Below, one piece after another: positions 1 to 8,628 of a DNA stretch of 13,755 nucleotides. This DNA comes from Saccoglossus kowalevskii (Eukaryota > Hemichordata > Enteropneusta > Harrimaniidae): assembly GCF_000003605.2 (NCBI RefSeq), contig NW_003151024.1, forward strand, positions 1-13,755, written 5' to 3'. The notes under the pieces were generated by a model. That model saw nothing but the letters and a program-made list of their open reading frames with translations, was not told the origin of the DNA and did no database searches. Position numbers and translations under genes: made by a program. Positions within the stretch are counted from its first letter, which is position 1. Each line of letters opens with the position of its first letter.

Positions 1-236
1 GGTCGTCGGTCACAATTGCGTTCATGGATGACAGAATTGATGACATGAAAATTTTGGAACGGCAGAATCTCCAGCCAATTCATTTTACCTGCAGATGTCC
101 ACATGCTCAGAGGTCCCACCGTTGCTCACCAATGGCAGGTGTGAGAATATGAAACAGATTTTGGAATTCATATGACACATGTTTATCGCAGGTGAGTTGC
201 TATGTCGCAAAGTTGATGTTGTGATGAAAACAAACA

Positions 237-243
237 TATATAA
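237..243 (+). promoter_or_regulatory. TATATAA element facing antisense to the tRNA
   Basis: A TATA-like heptamer on the plus strand, 30 nt from the left edge of the tRNA at 273, found as TATATAA or TTTATAA in most units. The spacing would suit transcription starting at the tRNA 3' boundary and running antisense. No downstream gene supports this, so it may be only AT-rich spacer. Confidence 0.25.
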
Positions 244-272
244 CTTGAAAACTAATACATGTGCCATAATAC

Positions 273-345
273 CGAGCGTGCCAGGATTCGAACCTGGAAT
301 CTTCTGATCCGTAGACAGACGCGTTATCCGTTGCGCCACACGCCC
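273..345 (-). tRNA. tRNA-Arg(ACG), U31 variant, copy 1
   Basis: A 73-nt tRNA with a fully paired acceptor stem (one G2-U71 wobble), a D stem of G10-C25, C11-G24 and G12-C23, a T stem CCAGG/CCTGG and a TTCGAAT loop. The anticodon loop CTACGGA gives anticodon ACG, read as inosine at position 34 in eukaryotes and decoding CGU, CGC and CGA. The A box and B box match consensus. The one flaw is U31 facing U39, which leaves a 4-bp anticodon stem below a widened loop. The first minus-strand T4 run (248-251) is 21 nt past the 3' end and is a minimal Pol III terminator. The unit is repeated almost unchanged at 1248, 2710 and 5148. Confidence 0.9.
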
Positions 346-756
346 TGTTCGTGTTTGATGCGTTTGTCTATTACTCGTAACACGTAATGAAACAATCAAA
401 ATACATAGGAATTAAAAGTTAAGTCATTTGAATTCTGGATATTCAGAATTTTGAATTATAGTATGCGTTGACTGTTTGACCGTTACGCTCGTCGGTCACA
501 AGAGCGTTCATCGATGACAGTTTTGAGAAATGCAAATTTTGGAACCGCAGAATCTCCAGCCGATTCGTTTGATCTGTAGATGTTCACATGCTCATAGGTC
601 CTTCAGTGTTCACCAATGACACGTGTGAGAAAATGAAACAGATTTGGGGATTCATATGACACATGTTTATCGCAGGTGAGTTGCTCTGTCGTAAAGTTGA
701 TGTTGTGATGAAAACATACATATATAACTTGAAAACTAATACATGTGCCACAATAT
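346..756. other. Consensus inter-tRNA spacer (~410 bp)
   Basis: Representative of all spacers. From left to right on the plus strand it holds the 5' flank of the minus-strand tRNA, a dyad (431-450), a palindrome TCATCGATGA (510-519), a CAGGTGAGT element near 674, a GTGATGA element followed by AAAA, a TATATAA-like element, and a second AAAA run before the next tRNA. I find no second RNA gene and no coding region. Spacers differ by point changes and small indels. Their order of similarity defines the higher-order blocks. Confidence 0.8.
431..450. repeat. Conserved 20-bp dyad in tRNA 5' flank
   Basis: AATTCTG and CAGAATT form perfect 7-bp inverted arms around a 6-bp centre. It lies about 86-105 bp upstream of the tRNA 5' end at 345. 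The arms recur in nearly every unit while the centre varies (GATATT, GATACT, GATATG). It could be a protein site or simply part of the repeat. Array homogenisation alone could explain the conservation. Confidence 0.55.
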
Positions 757-835
757 CGAGCGTGCCAGGATTTGAGATTTGAAGCTGGAATCTTCTGATC
801 CGTAGTCAGACGCGGTATCCGTTGGCCACACGCCC
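757..835 (-). pseudogene. tRNA-Arg pseudogene, T-loop insertion and one-base A-box deletion, copy 2
   Basis: The acceptor strands and a canonical A31 anticodon arm with ACG are kept. The T arm has 7 extra nucleotides, and the B box core GGTTCGA has become AGCTTCA, which should abolish TFIIIC binding. One base is missing between acceptor stem and D stem (GTGGCCAACGG in place of GTGGCGCAACGG), which shortens the A box. C22 replaces A22. The length is 79 nt. The same set of lesions occurs at 2219 and 4657, so the dead gene was amplified with its unit after it decayed. Confidence 0.9.
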
Positions 836-1247
836 TGTTCGCCTTTGATGTGTTTGCCTAACACTCGTGACACGTATTGAAACAATCAAAATACATATGA
901 CTTAAAAGTTAAGTCAATTGAATTCTGGATACTCAGAATTGTGAAGTATAGTTTGCGTTGACTGTTTGGTCGTAAGGGTCGTCGGTCACAATTGCGTTCA
1001 TGGATGACAGAATTGAGACATGAAAATTTTGGAACGGCAGAATCTCCAGCCAATTCATTTTACCTGCAGATGTCCACATGCTCAGAGGTCCCACCGTTGC
1101 TCACCAATGGCAGGTGTGAGAATATGAAACAGATTTTGGAATTCATATGACACATGTTTATCGCAGGTGAGTTGCTATGTCGCAAAGTTGATGTTGTGAT
1201 GAAAACAAACATATATAACTTGAAAACTAATACATGTGCCATAATAC

Positions 1248-1320
1248 CGAGCGTGCCAGGATTCGAACCTGGAATCTTCTGATCCGTAGACAGACGCGTT
1301 ATCCGTTGCGCCACACGCCC
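1248..1320 (-). tRNA. tRNA-Arg(ACG), U31 variant, copy 3
   Basis: This copy is identical over its 73 nt to copy 1 at 273, including U31 opposite U39 and intact A and B boxes. It sits 975 bp, two repeat periods, to the right of copy 1. The flanks match for several hundred bases on each side, which shows a recent two-unit duplication. Confidence 0.9.
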
Positions 1321-1729
1321 TGTTCGTGTTTGATGCGTTTGTCTATTACTCGTAACACGTAATGAAACAATCAAAATACATAGGAATTAAAAGTTAAGTC
1401 ATTTGAATTCTGGATATTCAGAATTTTGAATTATAGTATGCGTTGACTGTTTGACCGTTACGCTCGTCGGTCACAAGAGCGTTCATCGATGACAGTTTTG
1501 AGAAATGCAAATTTTGGAACCGCAGAATCTCCAGCCGATTCGTTTGATCTGTAGATGTTCACATGCTCATAGTCCTTCAGTGTCACCAATGACACGTGTG
1601 AGAAAATGAAACAGATTTTGGGATTCATATGACATATGTTTATCGCAGGTGAGTTGCTCTGTCGTAAAGTTGATGTTGTGATGAAAACAAACATATATAA
1701 CTTGAAAACTAATACATGTGCCATAATAC

Positions 1730-1806
1730 CGAGCGTGCCAGGATTCGAACCTGGAATCTTCTGTCTGATCCGTAGACAGACGCGTTATCCGTTGCGCCAC
1801 ACGCCC
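1730..1806 (-). pseudogene. tRNA-Arg(ACG) with 4-nt tandem duplication by the anticodon stem, copy 4 (probable pseudogene)
   Basis: The copy is 77 nt because a 4-nt motif (CAGA in the tRNA sense) is tandemly doubled between the 3' strand of the anticodon stem and the variable loop. The U31 variant is present. The inserted bases allow TCTGT (27-31) to pair fully with a downstream ACAGA, but that makes an 11-nt anticodon loop. The normal register leaves a 9-nt variable region. Acceptor, D and T arms and both promoter boxes are intact, so it may be transcribed. It is probably a poor substrate for maturation or translation. It is the only copy of its kind here. Confidence 0.75.
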
Positions 1807-2218
1807 TGTTCGCCTTTGACGCGTTTGCCTAACACTCGTGACACGTATTGAAACAATCAAAATACATAGGAATTAAAAGTTAAGATAATTGAATTCTGGA
1901 TATGCAGAATTTTGAAGTATAGTATGCGTTGACTGTTTGACCGTAACGCTCGTCGGTCACAAGAGCGTTCATCGACGACAGTTTTGAGAAATGCAAATTT
2001 TGGAACTGCAGAAACTCCAGCCGATTCGTTTGATCTGTAGATGTTCACATGCTCATAGGTCCCTCCGGTGTTCACCAATGACACGTGTGAGAAAATGAAA
2101 CAGATTTGGGGATTCATATGACATATGTTTATCGCAGGTGAGTTGCTCTGTCGTAAAGTTGATGTTGTGATGAAAACATACATATATAACTTGAAAACTA
2201 ATACATGTGCCACAATAT

Positions 2219-2297
2219 CGAGCGTGCCAGGATTTGAGATTTGAAGCTGGAATCTTCTGATCCGTAGTCAGACGCGGTATCCGTTGGCCACACGCCC
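2219..2297 (-). pseudogene. tRNA-Arg pseudogene, T-loop insertion and one-base A-box deletion, copy 5
   Basis: It carries the same lesions as the copy at 757: 79 nt, B box destroyed, 7-nt T-loop insertion, one base lost before the D stem, C22. It lies exactly 1462 bp (three units) from that copy. With the following unit (2710) it forms a nearly exact copy of the 757/1248 pair. Confidence 0.9.
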
Positions 2298-2709
2298 TGT
2301 TCGCCTTTGATGTGTTTGCCTAACACTCGTGACACGTATTGAAACAATCAAAATACATATGACTTAAAAGTTAAGTCAATTGAATTCTGGATACTCAGAA
2401 TTGTGAAGTATAGTTTGCGTTGACTGTTTGGTCGTAACGGTCGTCGGTCACAATTGCGTTCATGGATGACAGAATTGAGACATGAAAATTTTGGAACGGC
2501 AGAATCTCCAGCCAATTCATTTTACCTGCAGATGTCCACATGCTCAGAGGTCCCACCGTTGCTCACCAATGGCAGGTGTGAGAATATGAAACAGATTTTG
2601 GAATTCATATGACACATGTTTATCGCAGGTGAGTTGCTATGTCGCAAAGTTGATGTTGTGATGAAAACAAACATATATAACTTGAAAACTAATACATGTG
2701 CCATAATAC

Positions 2710-2782
2710 CAAGCGTGCCAGGATTCGAACCTGGAATCTTCTGATCCGTAGACAGACGCGTTATCCGTTGCGCCACACGCCC
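2710..2782 (-). tRNA. tRNA-Arg(ACG), U31 variant with G1-U72, copy 6
   Basis: It matches the copy at 273 except for C72 to U, which makes the terminal acceptor pair a G1-U72 wobble. U31-U39 is unpaired as in its relatives. The discriminator G73, the ACG anticodon and both internal promoter boxes are kept. A weakened terminal pair can affect 3' end processing and charging, so function is less certain than for the copies at 273 and 1248. Confidence 0.82.
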
Positions 2783-3193
2783 TGTTCGTGTTTGATGCGT
2801 TTGTCTATTACTCGTAACACGTAATGAAACAATCAAAATACATAGGAATTAAAAGTTAAGTCATTTGAATTCTGGATATTCAGAATTTTGAATTATAGTA
2901 TGCGTTGACTGTTTGACCGTTACGCTCGTCGGTCACAAGAGCGTTCATCGATGACAGTTTTGAGAAATGCAAATTTTGGAACCGCAGAATCTCCAGCCGA
3001 TTCGTTTGATCTGTAGATGTTCACATGCTCATAGGTCCTTCAGTGTTCACCAATGACACGTGTGAGAAAATGACACAGATTTTGGGATTCATATGACATA
3101 TGTTTATCGCAGGTGAGTTGCTCTGTCGTAAAGTTGATGTTGTGATGAAAACATACATATATAACTTGAAAACTAATGCATGAGCCATAATAC

Positions 3194-3266
3194 CGAGCGT
3201 GCCAGGATTCGAACCTGGAATCTTCTGATCCGTAGGCAGACGCGTTATCCGTTGCGCCACACGCCC
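3194..3266 (-). tRNA. tRNA-Arg(ACG), C31 variant, copy 7
   Basis: A 73-nt copy with canonical acceptor, D and T arms, consensus A and B boxes and anticodon ACG. Position 31 is C, facing U39 without pairing. It is the only C31 copy, a third state at a position that is A or U in nearly all the others. The 5' flank (TTCAAAGTCGATGCG on the plus strand) differs from the preceding units and resembles those at 3680, 5633 and 7095. Confidence 0.85.
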
Positions 3267-3632
3267 TGTTCAAAGTCGATGCGTTTGCCTATCACTCGTG
3301 ACACGTATTGAAACAATCGAAATACATATGACTTAAAAGTTAAGTCAATTGAATTCGGGATACTCAGAATTTTGAAGTATAGTTTACGTTGACTGTTTGG
3401 TGGTAACGGTCGTCGGTCACAATTGCGTTCATCGATGACAAAATTGAGACATGCAAATTTTGGAACCGCAGAAACTCCAGCCGATTCGTTTGATCTGTAG
3501 ATGTTCACATGCTCAGAGGACCCACCGGTGCTCACCAATGGCAGGTGTGAGAATATGAAACAGATTTTGGAATTCATATGACACATGTTTATCGCAGGTG
3601 AGTTGCTCTGTCCTAAAGTTGATGTTGTGATG

Positions 3633-3641
3633 AAAAAAAAA
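3633..3641 (-). terminator. T9 Pol III terminator of the copy at 3680
   Basis: Nine A on the plus strand read as nine T on the minus strand, 38 nt past the tRNA 3' end. Other units have only TTTT at this place, so the run expanded in this unit alone. A T4 run also precedes it closer to the tRNA. Confidence 0.6.
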
Positions 3642-3679
3642 CATTTATAACTTGAAAACTAATGCATGAGCCATAATAC

Positions 3680-3752
3680 CGAGCGTGCCAGGATTCGAAC
3701 CTGGAATTTTCTGATCCGTAGTCAGACGCGTTATCCGTTGCGCCACACGCCC
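3680..3752 (-). tRNA. tRNA-Arg(ACG), near-canonical, copy 8
   Basis: All stems are paired, including A31-U39. The anticodon is ACG, and the A and B boxes and G73 are intact. The only change inside the tRNA is G45 to A in the variable loop, which should be mild. Downstream on the minus strand lies a run of nine T (3633-3641), far stronger as a Pol III terminator than the T4 runs of the other units. This is one of the best candidates for an active gene here. Confidence 0.9.
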
Positions 3753-4164
3753 CGTTCAAAGTTGATGCGTTTGCCTATCACTCGTGACACGTGTTGAAAC
3801 AATCGAAATACATATGACTTAAAAGTTAAGGCACTTGAATTCTGGATACTCAGAATTTTGAAGTATAGTTTGCGTTGACTGTTTGGTCGTAACGGTCGTC
3901 GGTCACAATTGCGTCCATCGATGACAGAATTGAGACATGAAAATTTCGGAACGGCAGAAACTCCAGCCAATTCATTTTACCTGCAGATGTTCACATGCTC
4001 ATCGGTCCCACCGGTGTTCATCATTGACACATGTGAGAAAATGAAACAGATTTTGGGATTCATATGACATATGTTTATCGCAGGAGAGATGCTCTGTCGT
4101 AAAGTTGATGTTGTGATGAAAACAAACATATATAACTTGAAAACTAATACATGTGCCACAATAC

Positions 4165-4244
4165 CGAGCGTGCCAGGATTTGAGATTCGAACCTGGAATC
4201 TTCTGATCCGTAGACAGACGCGTTATCCGTTGCGCCACACGCCT
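4165..4244 (-). pseudogene. tRNA-Arg(ACG) with 7-nt T-loop insertion, B box intact, copy 9
   Basis: 80 nt. The T loop is enlarged by 7 nt to 14 nt, but the B box sequence GGTTCGAATC is still present, so Pol III could still be recruited. G1 is A, giving an A1-C72 mismatch, and U31-U39 is unpaired. It looks like an early stage of the insertion lineage, before the B-box decay seen at 757, 2219 and 4657, although its U31 shows that the 5' half is of the left-array type. A mature functional tRNA is unlikely. Confidence 0.8.
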
Positions 4245-4656
4245 TGTTCGTGTTTGATGCGTTTGTCTATTACTCGTAACACGTAATGAAACAATCAAAA
4301 TACATAGGAATTAAAAGTTAAGTCATTTGAATTCTGGATATTCAGAATTTTGAATTATAGTATGCGTTGACTGTTTGACCGTAACGCTCGTCGGTCACAA
4401 GAACGTTCATCGATGACAGATTTGAGAAATGCAAATTTTGGAACCGCAGAAACTCCAGCCGATTCGTTTGATCTGTAGATGTTCACATGCTCATAGGTCC
4501 CTCCGGTGTTCACCAATGACACGTGTGAGAAAATGAAACAGATTTGGGGATTCATATGACACATGTTTATCGCAGGTGAGTTGCTCTGTCGTAAAGTTGA
4601 TGTTGTGATGAAAACATACATATATAACTTGAAAACTAATACATGTGCCACAATAT

Positions 4657-4735
4657 CGAGCGTGCCAGGATTTGAGATTTGAAGCTGGAATCTTCTGATC
4701 CGTAGTCAGACGCGGTATCCGTTGGCCACACGCCC
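4657..4735 (-). pseudogene. tRNA-Arg pseudogene, T-loop insertion and one-base A-box deletion, copy 10
   Basis: Third copy of the class seen at 757 and 2219, with the same 79-nt length and the same lesions. It lies 3900 bp from the first. It is followed by an intact-type U31 copy at 5148, as in the other two blocks. Confidence 0.9.
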
Positions 4736-5147
4736 TGTTCGCCTTTGATGTGTTTGCCTAACACTCGTGACACGTATTGAAACAATCAAAATACATATGA
4801 CTTAAAAGTTAAGTCAATTGAATTCTGGATACTCAGAATTGTGAAGTATAGTTTGCGTTGACTGTTTGGTCGTAACGGTCGTCGGTCACAATTGCGTTCA
4901 TGGATGACAGAATTGAGACATGAAAATTTTGGAACGGCAGAATCTCCAGCCAATTCATTTTACCTGCAGATGTCCACATGCTCAGAGGTCCCACCGTTGC
5001 TCACCAATGGCAGGTGTGAGAATATGAAACAGATTTTGGAATTCATATGACACATGTTTATCGCAGGTGAGTTGCTATGTCGCAAAGTTGATGTTGTGAT
5101 GAAAACAAACATATATAACTTGAAAACTAATACATGTGCCATAATAC

Positions 5148-5220
5148 CGAGCGTGCCAGGATTCGAACCTGGAATCTTCTGATCCGTAGACAGACGCGTT
5201 ATCCGTTGCGCCACACGCCC
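5148..5220 (-). tRNA. tRNA-Arg(ACG), U31 variant, copy 11
   Basis: Identical to the tRNAs at 273 and 1248 over 73 nt, with the U31-U39 mismatch and complete internal promoter boxes. It is the right half of the third copy of the two-unit block. Confidence 0.9.
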
Positions 5221-5632
5221 TGTTCGTGTTTGATGCGTTTGTCTATTACTCGTAACACGTAATGAAACAATCAAAATACATAGGAATTAAAAGTTAAGTC
5301 ATTTGAATTCTGGATATTCAGAATTTTGAATTATAGTATGCGTTGACTGTTTGACCGTAACGCTCGTCGGTCACAAGAACGTTCATCGATGACAGATTTG
5401 AGAAATGCAAATTTTGGAACCGCAGAAACTCCAGCCGATTCGTTTGATCTGTAGATGTTCACATGCTCATAGGTCCCTCCGGTGTTCACCAATGACACGT
5501 GTGAGAAAATGAAACAGATTTGGGGATTCATATGACACATGTTTATCGCAGGTGAGTTGCTCTGTCGTAAAGTTGATGTTGTGATGAAAACAGACATTTA
5601 TAACTTGAAAACTAATGCATGAGCCATAATAC

Positions 5633-5705
5633 CGAGCATGCCAGGATTCGAACCTGGAATCTTCTGATCCGTAGTCAGACGCGTTATCCGTTGCGCCACA
5701 CGCCC
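5633..5705 (-). tRNA. tRNA-Arg(ACG), near-canonical with G5-U68, copy 12
   Basis: Canonical A31-U39 anticodon stem, ACG anticodon, intact D and T arms, both promoter boxes and G73. The only change is C68 to U, which turns G5-C68 into a G-U wobble and leaves the stem continuous. It is a good candidate for a functional gene. Confidence 0.88.
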
Positions 5706-6117
5706 TGTTCAAAGTCGATACGTTTGCCTATCACTGGTGACACGTATTGAAACAATCAAAATACATAGGAATTAAAAGTTAAGTCAATTGAATTCTGGAT
5801 ATGCTGAATTTTGAAGTATAGTATGCGTTGACTGTTTGACCGTAACGCTCGTCGGTCACAAGAGCGTTCATCGACGACAGTTTTGAGAAATGCAAATTTT
5901 GGAACCGCAGAAACTCCAGCCGATTCGTTTGATCTGTAGATGTTCACATGCTCAGAGGTCCCACCGGTGCTCACCAACGGCAGGTGTGAGAATATGAAAC
6001 AGATTTTTGAATTCATATGACACATGTTTATCGCAGGTGAGTTGCTATTTCGCAAAGTTGATGTTGTGATGAAAACAAACATATATAACTTGAAAACTAA
6101 TACATGTGCCACAATAT

Positions 6118-6197
6118 CGAGCGTGCCAGGATTTGAGATTTGAAGCTGGAATCTTCTGATCCGTAGTCAGACACGGTATCCGTTCAGCCACACGCCC
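6118..6197 (-). pseudogene. tRNA-Arg pseudogene, T-loop insertion and damaged D arm, copy 13
   Basis: 80 nt, with the 7-nt T-loop insertion and destroyed B box. Unlike the 757 class it has not lost the base before the D stem. There the sequence reads GTGGCTGAACGG, which puts U12 opposite C23 and changes position 25 to U. The anticodon arm is still canonical A31 with ACG. Confidence 0.88.
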
Positions 6198-6609
6198 TAT
6201 TCGCCTTTGATGCGTTTGCCTAACACTCGTAACACGTATTGAAACAATCAAAATACATAGGAATTAAAAGTTAAGTCAATTGAATTCTGGATATGCAGAA
6301 TTTTGAAGTATAGTATGCGTTGACTGTTTGGCCGTAACGCAAGTCGGTCACAATAGCGTTCATCGATGACAGTATTGAGACATGCAAATTCTGGAACCGC
6401 AGAAACTCCAGCCGATTCGTTTGATCTGTAGATGTTCACATGCTCAGAGGTCCCACCGGTGCTCACCAATGACAGGTGTGAGAATATGAAACAGATTTTG
6501 GAATTCATATGACACATGTTTATCGCAGGTGAGTTGCTGTGTCACAAAGTTGATGTTGAGATGAAAACAAACATATATAACTTGAAAACTAATACATGTG
6601 CCATAATAC

Positions 6610-6682
6610 AGAGCGCGGCAGGATTCGAACCTGGAATCTTCTAATCCGTAGACAGACGCGTTATCCGTTGCGCCACACGCCC
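6610..6682 (-). tRNA. tRNA-Arg(ACG), degenerate 73-nt copy 14
   Basis: The length and anticodon ACG are kept, but five changes fall in stems or the discriminator: U73 for G73, U6-G67 wobble, C65 opposite C49, G30-U40 wobble and the U31-U39 mismatch. Loss of G73 and of the outermost T-stem pair makes it a probable pseudogene, though A and B boxes still match consensus and transcription is plausible. Confidence 0.65.
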
Positions 6683-7094
6683 TGTTCGCGTTTGATGCGT
6701 TTGTCTATTACTCGTAACACGTAATGAAACAATCAAAATACATAGGAATTAAAAGTTAAGTCATTTGAATTCTGGATATTCAGAATTTTGAATTATAGTA
6801 TGCGTTGACTGTTTGACCGTAACGCTCGTCGGTCACAAGAGCATTCATCGATGACAGTTTTGAGAAATGCAAATTTTGGAACCGCAGAAACTCCAGCCGA
6901 TTCGTTTGATCTGTAGATGTTCACATGCTCATAGGTCCCTCCGGTGTTCACCAATGACACGTGTGAGAAAATGAAATAGATTTGGGGATTCATATGACAC
7001 ATGTTTATCACAGGTGAGTTGCTCTGTCGTAAAGTTGATGTTGTGATGAAAACAAACATTTATAACTTGAAAACTAATGCATGTGCCACAATAT

Positions 7095-7174
7095 CGAGCG
7101 TGCCAGGATTTGAGATTTGAAGCTGGAATCTTCTGATCCGTAGTTAGACGCGTTATCCATTGCGCCACACGCCC
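7095..7174 (-). pseudogene. Chimeric tRNA-Arg pseudogene, copy 15
   Basis: The 5' half (acceptor, D arm with A22, GCGCAATGG A box) is of the intact type. The 3' half has the 7-nt T-loop insertion and dead B box of the pseudogene class. A30 faces C40 in the anticodon stem. The joint of two types inside one 80-nt gene suggests gene conversion or exchange between neighbouring units. The 5' flank also matches the intact-type units at 3194 and 5633. Confidence 0.85.
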
Positions 7175-7585
7175 TGTTCAAAGTCGATGCGTTTGCCTAT
7201 CACTCGTGACACGTGTTGAAACAATCGAAATACATATGACTTAAAAGTTAAGTCAATTGAATTCTGGATACTCAGAATTTTGAAGTATAGTTTGCGTTGA
7301 CTGTTTGGTCGTAACGGTCGTCGGTCACAATTGCGTTCATCGATGACAGAATTGAGACATGAAAATTTTGGAACGGCAGAAACTCCAGCCAATTCATTTT
7401 ACCTGCAGATATTCACATGCTCATCGGTCCCACCAATGTTCATCATTGACACATGTGAGAAAATGAAACAGATTTTGGATTCATATGACACATGTTTATC
7501 GCAGGTGAGTTGCTATGTCGCAAAGTTGATGTTGTGATGAAAACAAACATATATAACTTGAAAACTAATACATGTGCCAAAATAA

Positions 7586-7658
7586 CGAGCGCGCCAGGAT
7601 ATGAACCTGGAATCTTCTGATCCGTAGACAGACGCGTTATCCGTTGCGCCACACGCCC
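7586..7658 (-). tRNA. tRNA-Arg(ACG), altered T loop, copy 16
   Basis: 73 nt with anticodon ACG and intact acceptor pairing (U6-G67 wobble). The T loop is TTCATAT in place of TTCGAAT. This replaces A58, which normally pairs with T54 to shape the loop and is a core B-box base. U31-U39 is unpaired. Weak transcription and poor folding are likely, so this is probably a pseudogene that has kept its length. Confidence 0.65.
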
Positions 7659-8063
7659 TGATCGCTTTTGATGCGTTTGTCTATTACTCGTAACACGTAA
7701 TGAAACAATCAAAATACATAGGAATTAAAAGTTAAGTCATTTGAATTCTGGATATTCAGAATTTTGAATTATAGTATGCGTTGACTGTTTGACCGTAACG
7801 CTCGTCGGTCACAAGAGCGTTCATCGATGACAGTTTTGAGAAATGCAAATTTTGCAACCGCAGAAACTCCAGCCAATTTATTTTACCTGCAGATGTTCAC
7901 ATGCTCATCGGTCCCACCGGTGTTCATCAATGACACATGTGAGAAAATGAAACAGATATTGGGATTAATATGACACGTGTTTATCGCAGGTGAGTTGCTC
8001 TGTCGAAAAGTTGATGTTGTGATGAAAACAAACATTTATAACTTGAAAACTAATGCATAATAC

Positions 8064-8136
8064 CGAGCGTACCAGGATTCGAACCTGGAATCTTCTGATC
8101 CGTAGTCAGACGCCTTATCCGTTGCGCCACACGCCC
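8064..8136 (-). tRNA. tRNA-Arg(ACG) with D-stem mismatch, copy 17
   Basis: 73 nt, canonical anticodon arm (A31-U39, ACG), perfect T arm and both promoter boxes. C23 is G, which opposes G12 and breaks one of three D-stem pairs. C66 is U, giving a G7-U66 wobble. The spacer just left of it lacks the ATGTGCC segment found in most units, as at 9415 and 12435. Function is uncertain. Confidence 0.75.
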
Positions 8137-8548
8137 TGTTCGAAGTCGATGCGTTTGCCTATCACTCGTGACACGTATTGAAACAATCGAAATACATATG
8201 ACTTAAAAGTTAAGTCAATTGAATTCTGGATATGCAGAATTTTGAAGTATAGTATGCGTTGACTGTTTGGCCGTAACGCTCGTCGGTCACAATAGCGTTC
8301 ATCGATGACAGTATTGAGACATGCAAATTTTGGAAAGGCAGAAACTCCAGCCAATTCATTTTACCTGCAGATGTTCACATGCTCATCGGTCTCACCGGTG
8401 TTCATCATTGACATATGTGAGAAAATGAAACAGATTTTGGGATTCATATGACATATGTTTATCGCAGGTGAGTTGCTCTGTCGTAAAGTTGATGTTGTGA
8501 TGAAAACATACATATATAACTTGAAAACTAATACATGTGCCACAATAT

Positions 8549-8628
8549 CGAGCGTGCAAGGATTTGAGATTTGAAGCTGGAATCTTCTGATCCGTACCCA
8601 GACGCGGTATCCGTTGCGCCACACGCCC
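8549..8628 (-). pseudogene. tRNA-Arg pseudogene, T-loop insertion, copy 18
   Basis: 80 nt with the T-loop insertion and lost B box. G64 is U in the T stem, and the anticodon arm reads CTGGGTACGG, with G31 and G32 in place of A31 and C32. The base missing at 757 is present. Its partner in the duplicated block is the copy at 11359. Confidence 0.88.

Larger units (their letters stand above)
600..1560. repeat. Two-unit block, first copy
   Basis: A dead copy (757) followed by a U31 copy (1248). The block matches about 2062-3022 at offset 1462 and about 4500-5350 at offset 3900, with only scattered single-base differences and no indels over most of its length. Block edges are approximate. Confidence 0.85.
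2062..3022. repeat. Two-unit block, second copy
   Basis: Contains the copies at 2219 and 2710. Differences from the first block include C72 to U in the tRNA and CGTAACGG for CGTAAGGG near 2433. Confidence 0.85.
4500..5350. repeat. Two-unit block, third copy
   Basis: Contains the copies at 4657 and 5148. Just left of it, about 4300-4615 repeats again at about 5275-5590 (offset 975), so blocks of this type overlap each other as expected from successive unequal exchanges. Confidence 0.82.

Noticed and set aside
221-306. Plus-strand C/D-box snoRNA (GTGATGA near 221, CTGA in the antisense tRNA near 304)
   Set aside because: The CTGA is a required part of the tRNA anticodon arm, no terminal stem pairs the flanks of the two boxes, and GTGATGA is altered in some units.
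510-519. Palindrome TCATCGATGA as a regulatory site
   Set aside because: It is conserved no better than the spacer around it, and some units read TCATGGATGA or TCATCGACGA, which breaks the symmetry.
346-756. A second RNA gene such as 5S rRNA or U6 in the spacer
   Set aside because: No 5S internal control region, U6 core or other known RNA motif is visible, and no second B-box-like sequence was found in the spacer.
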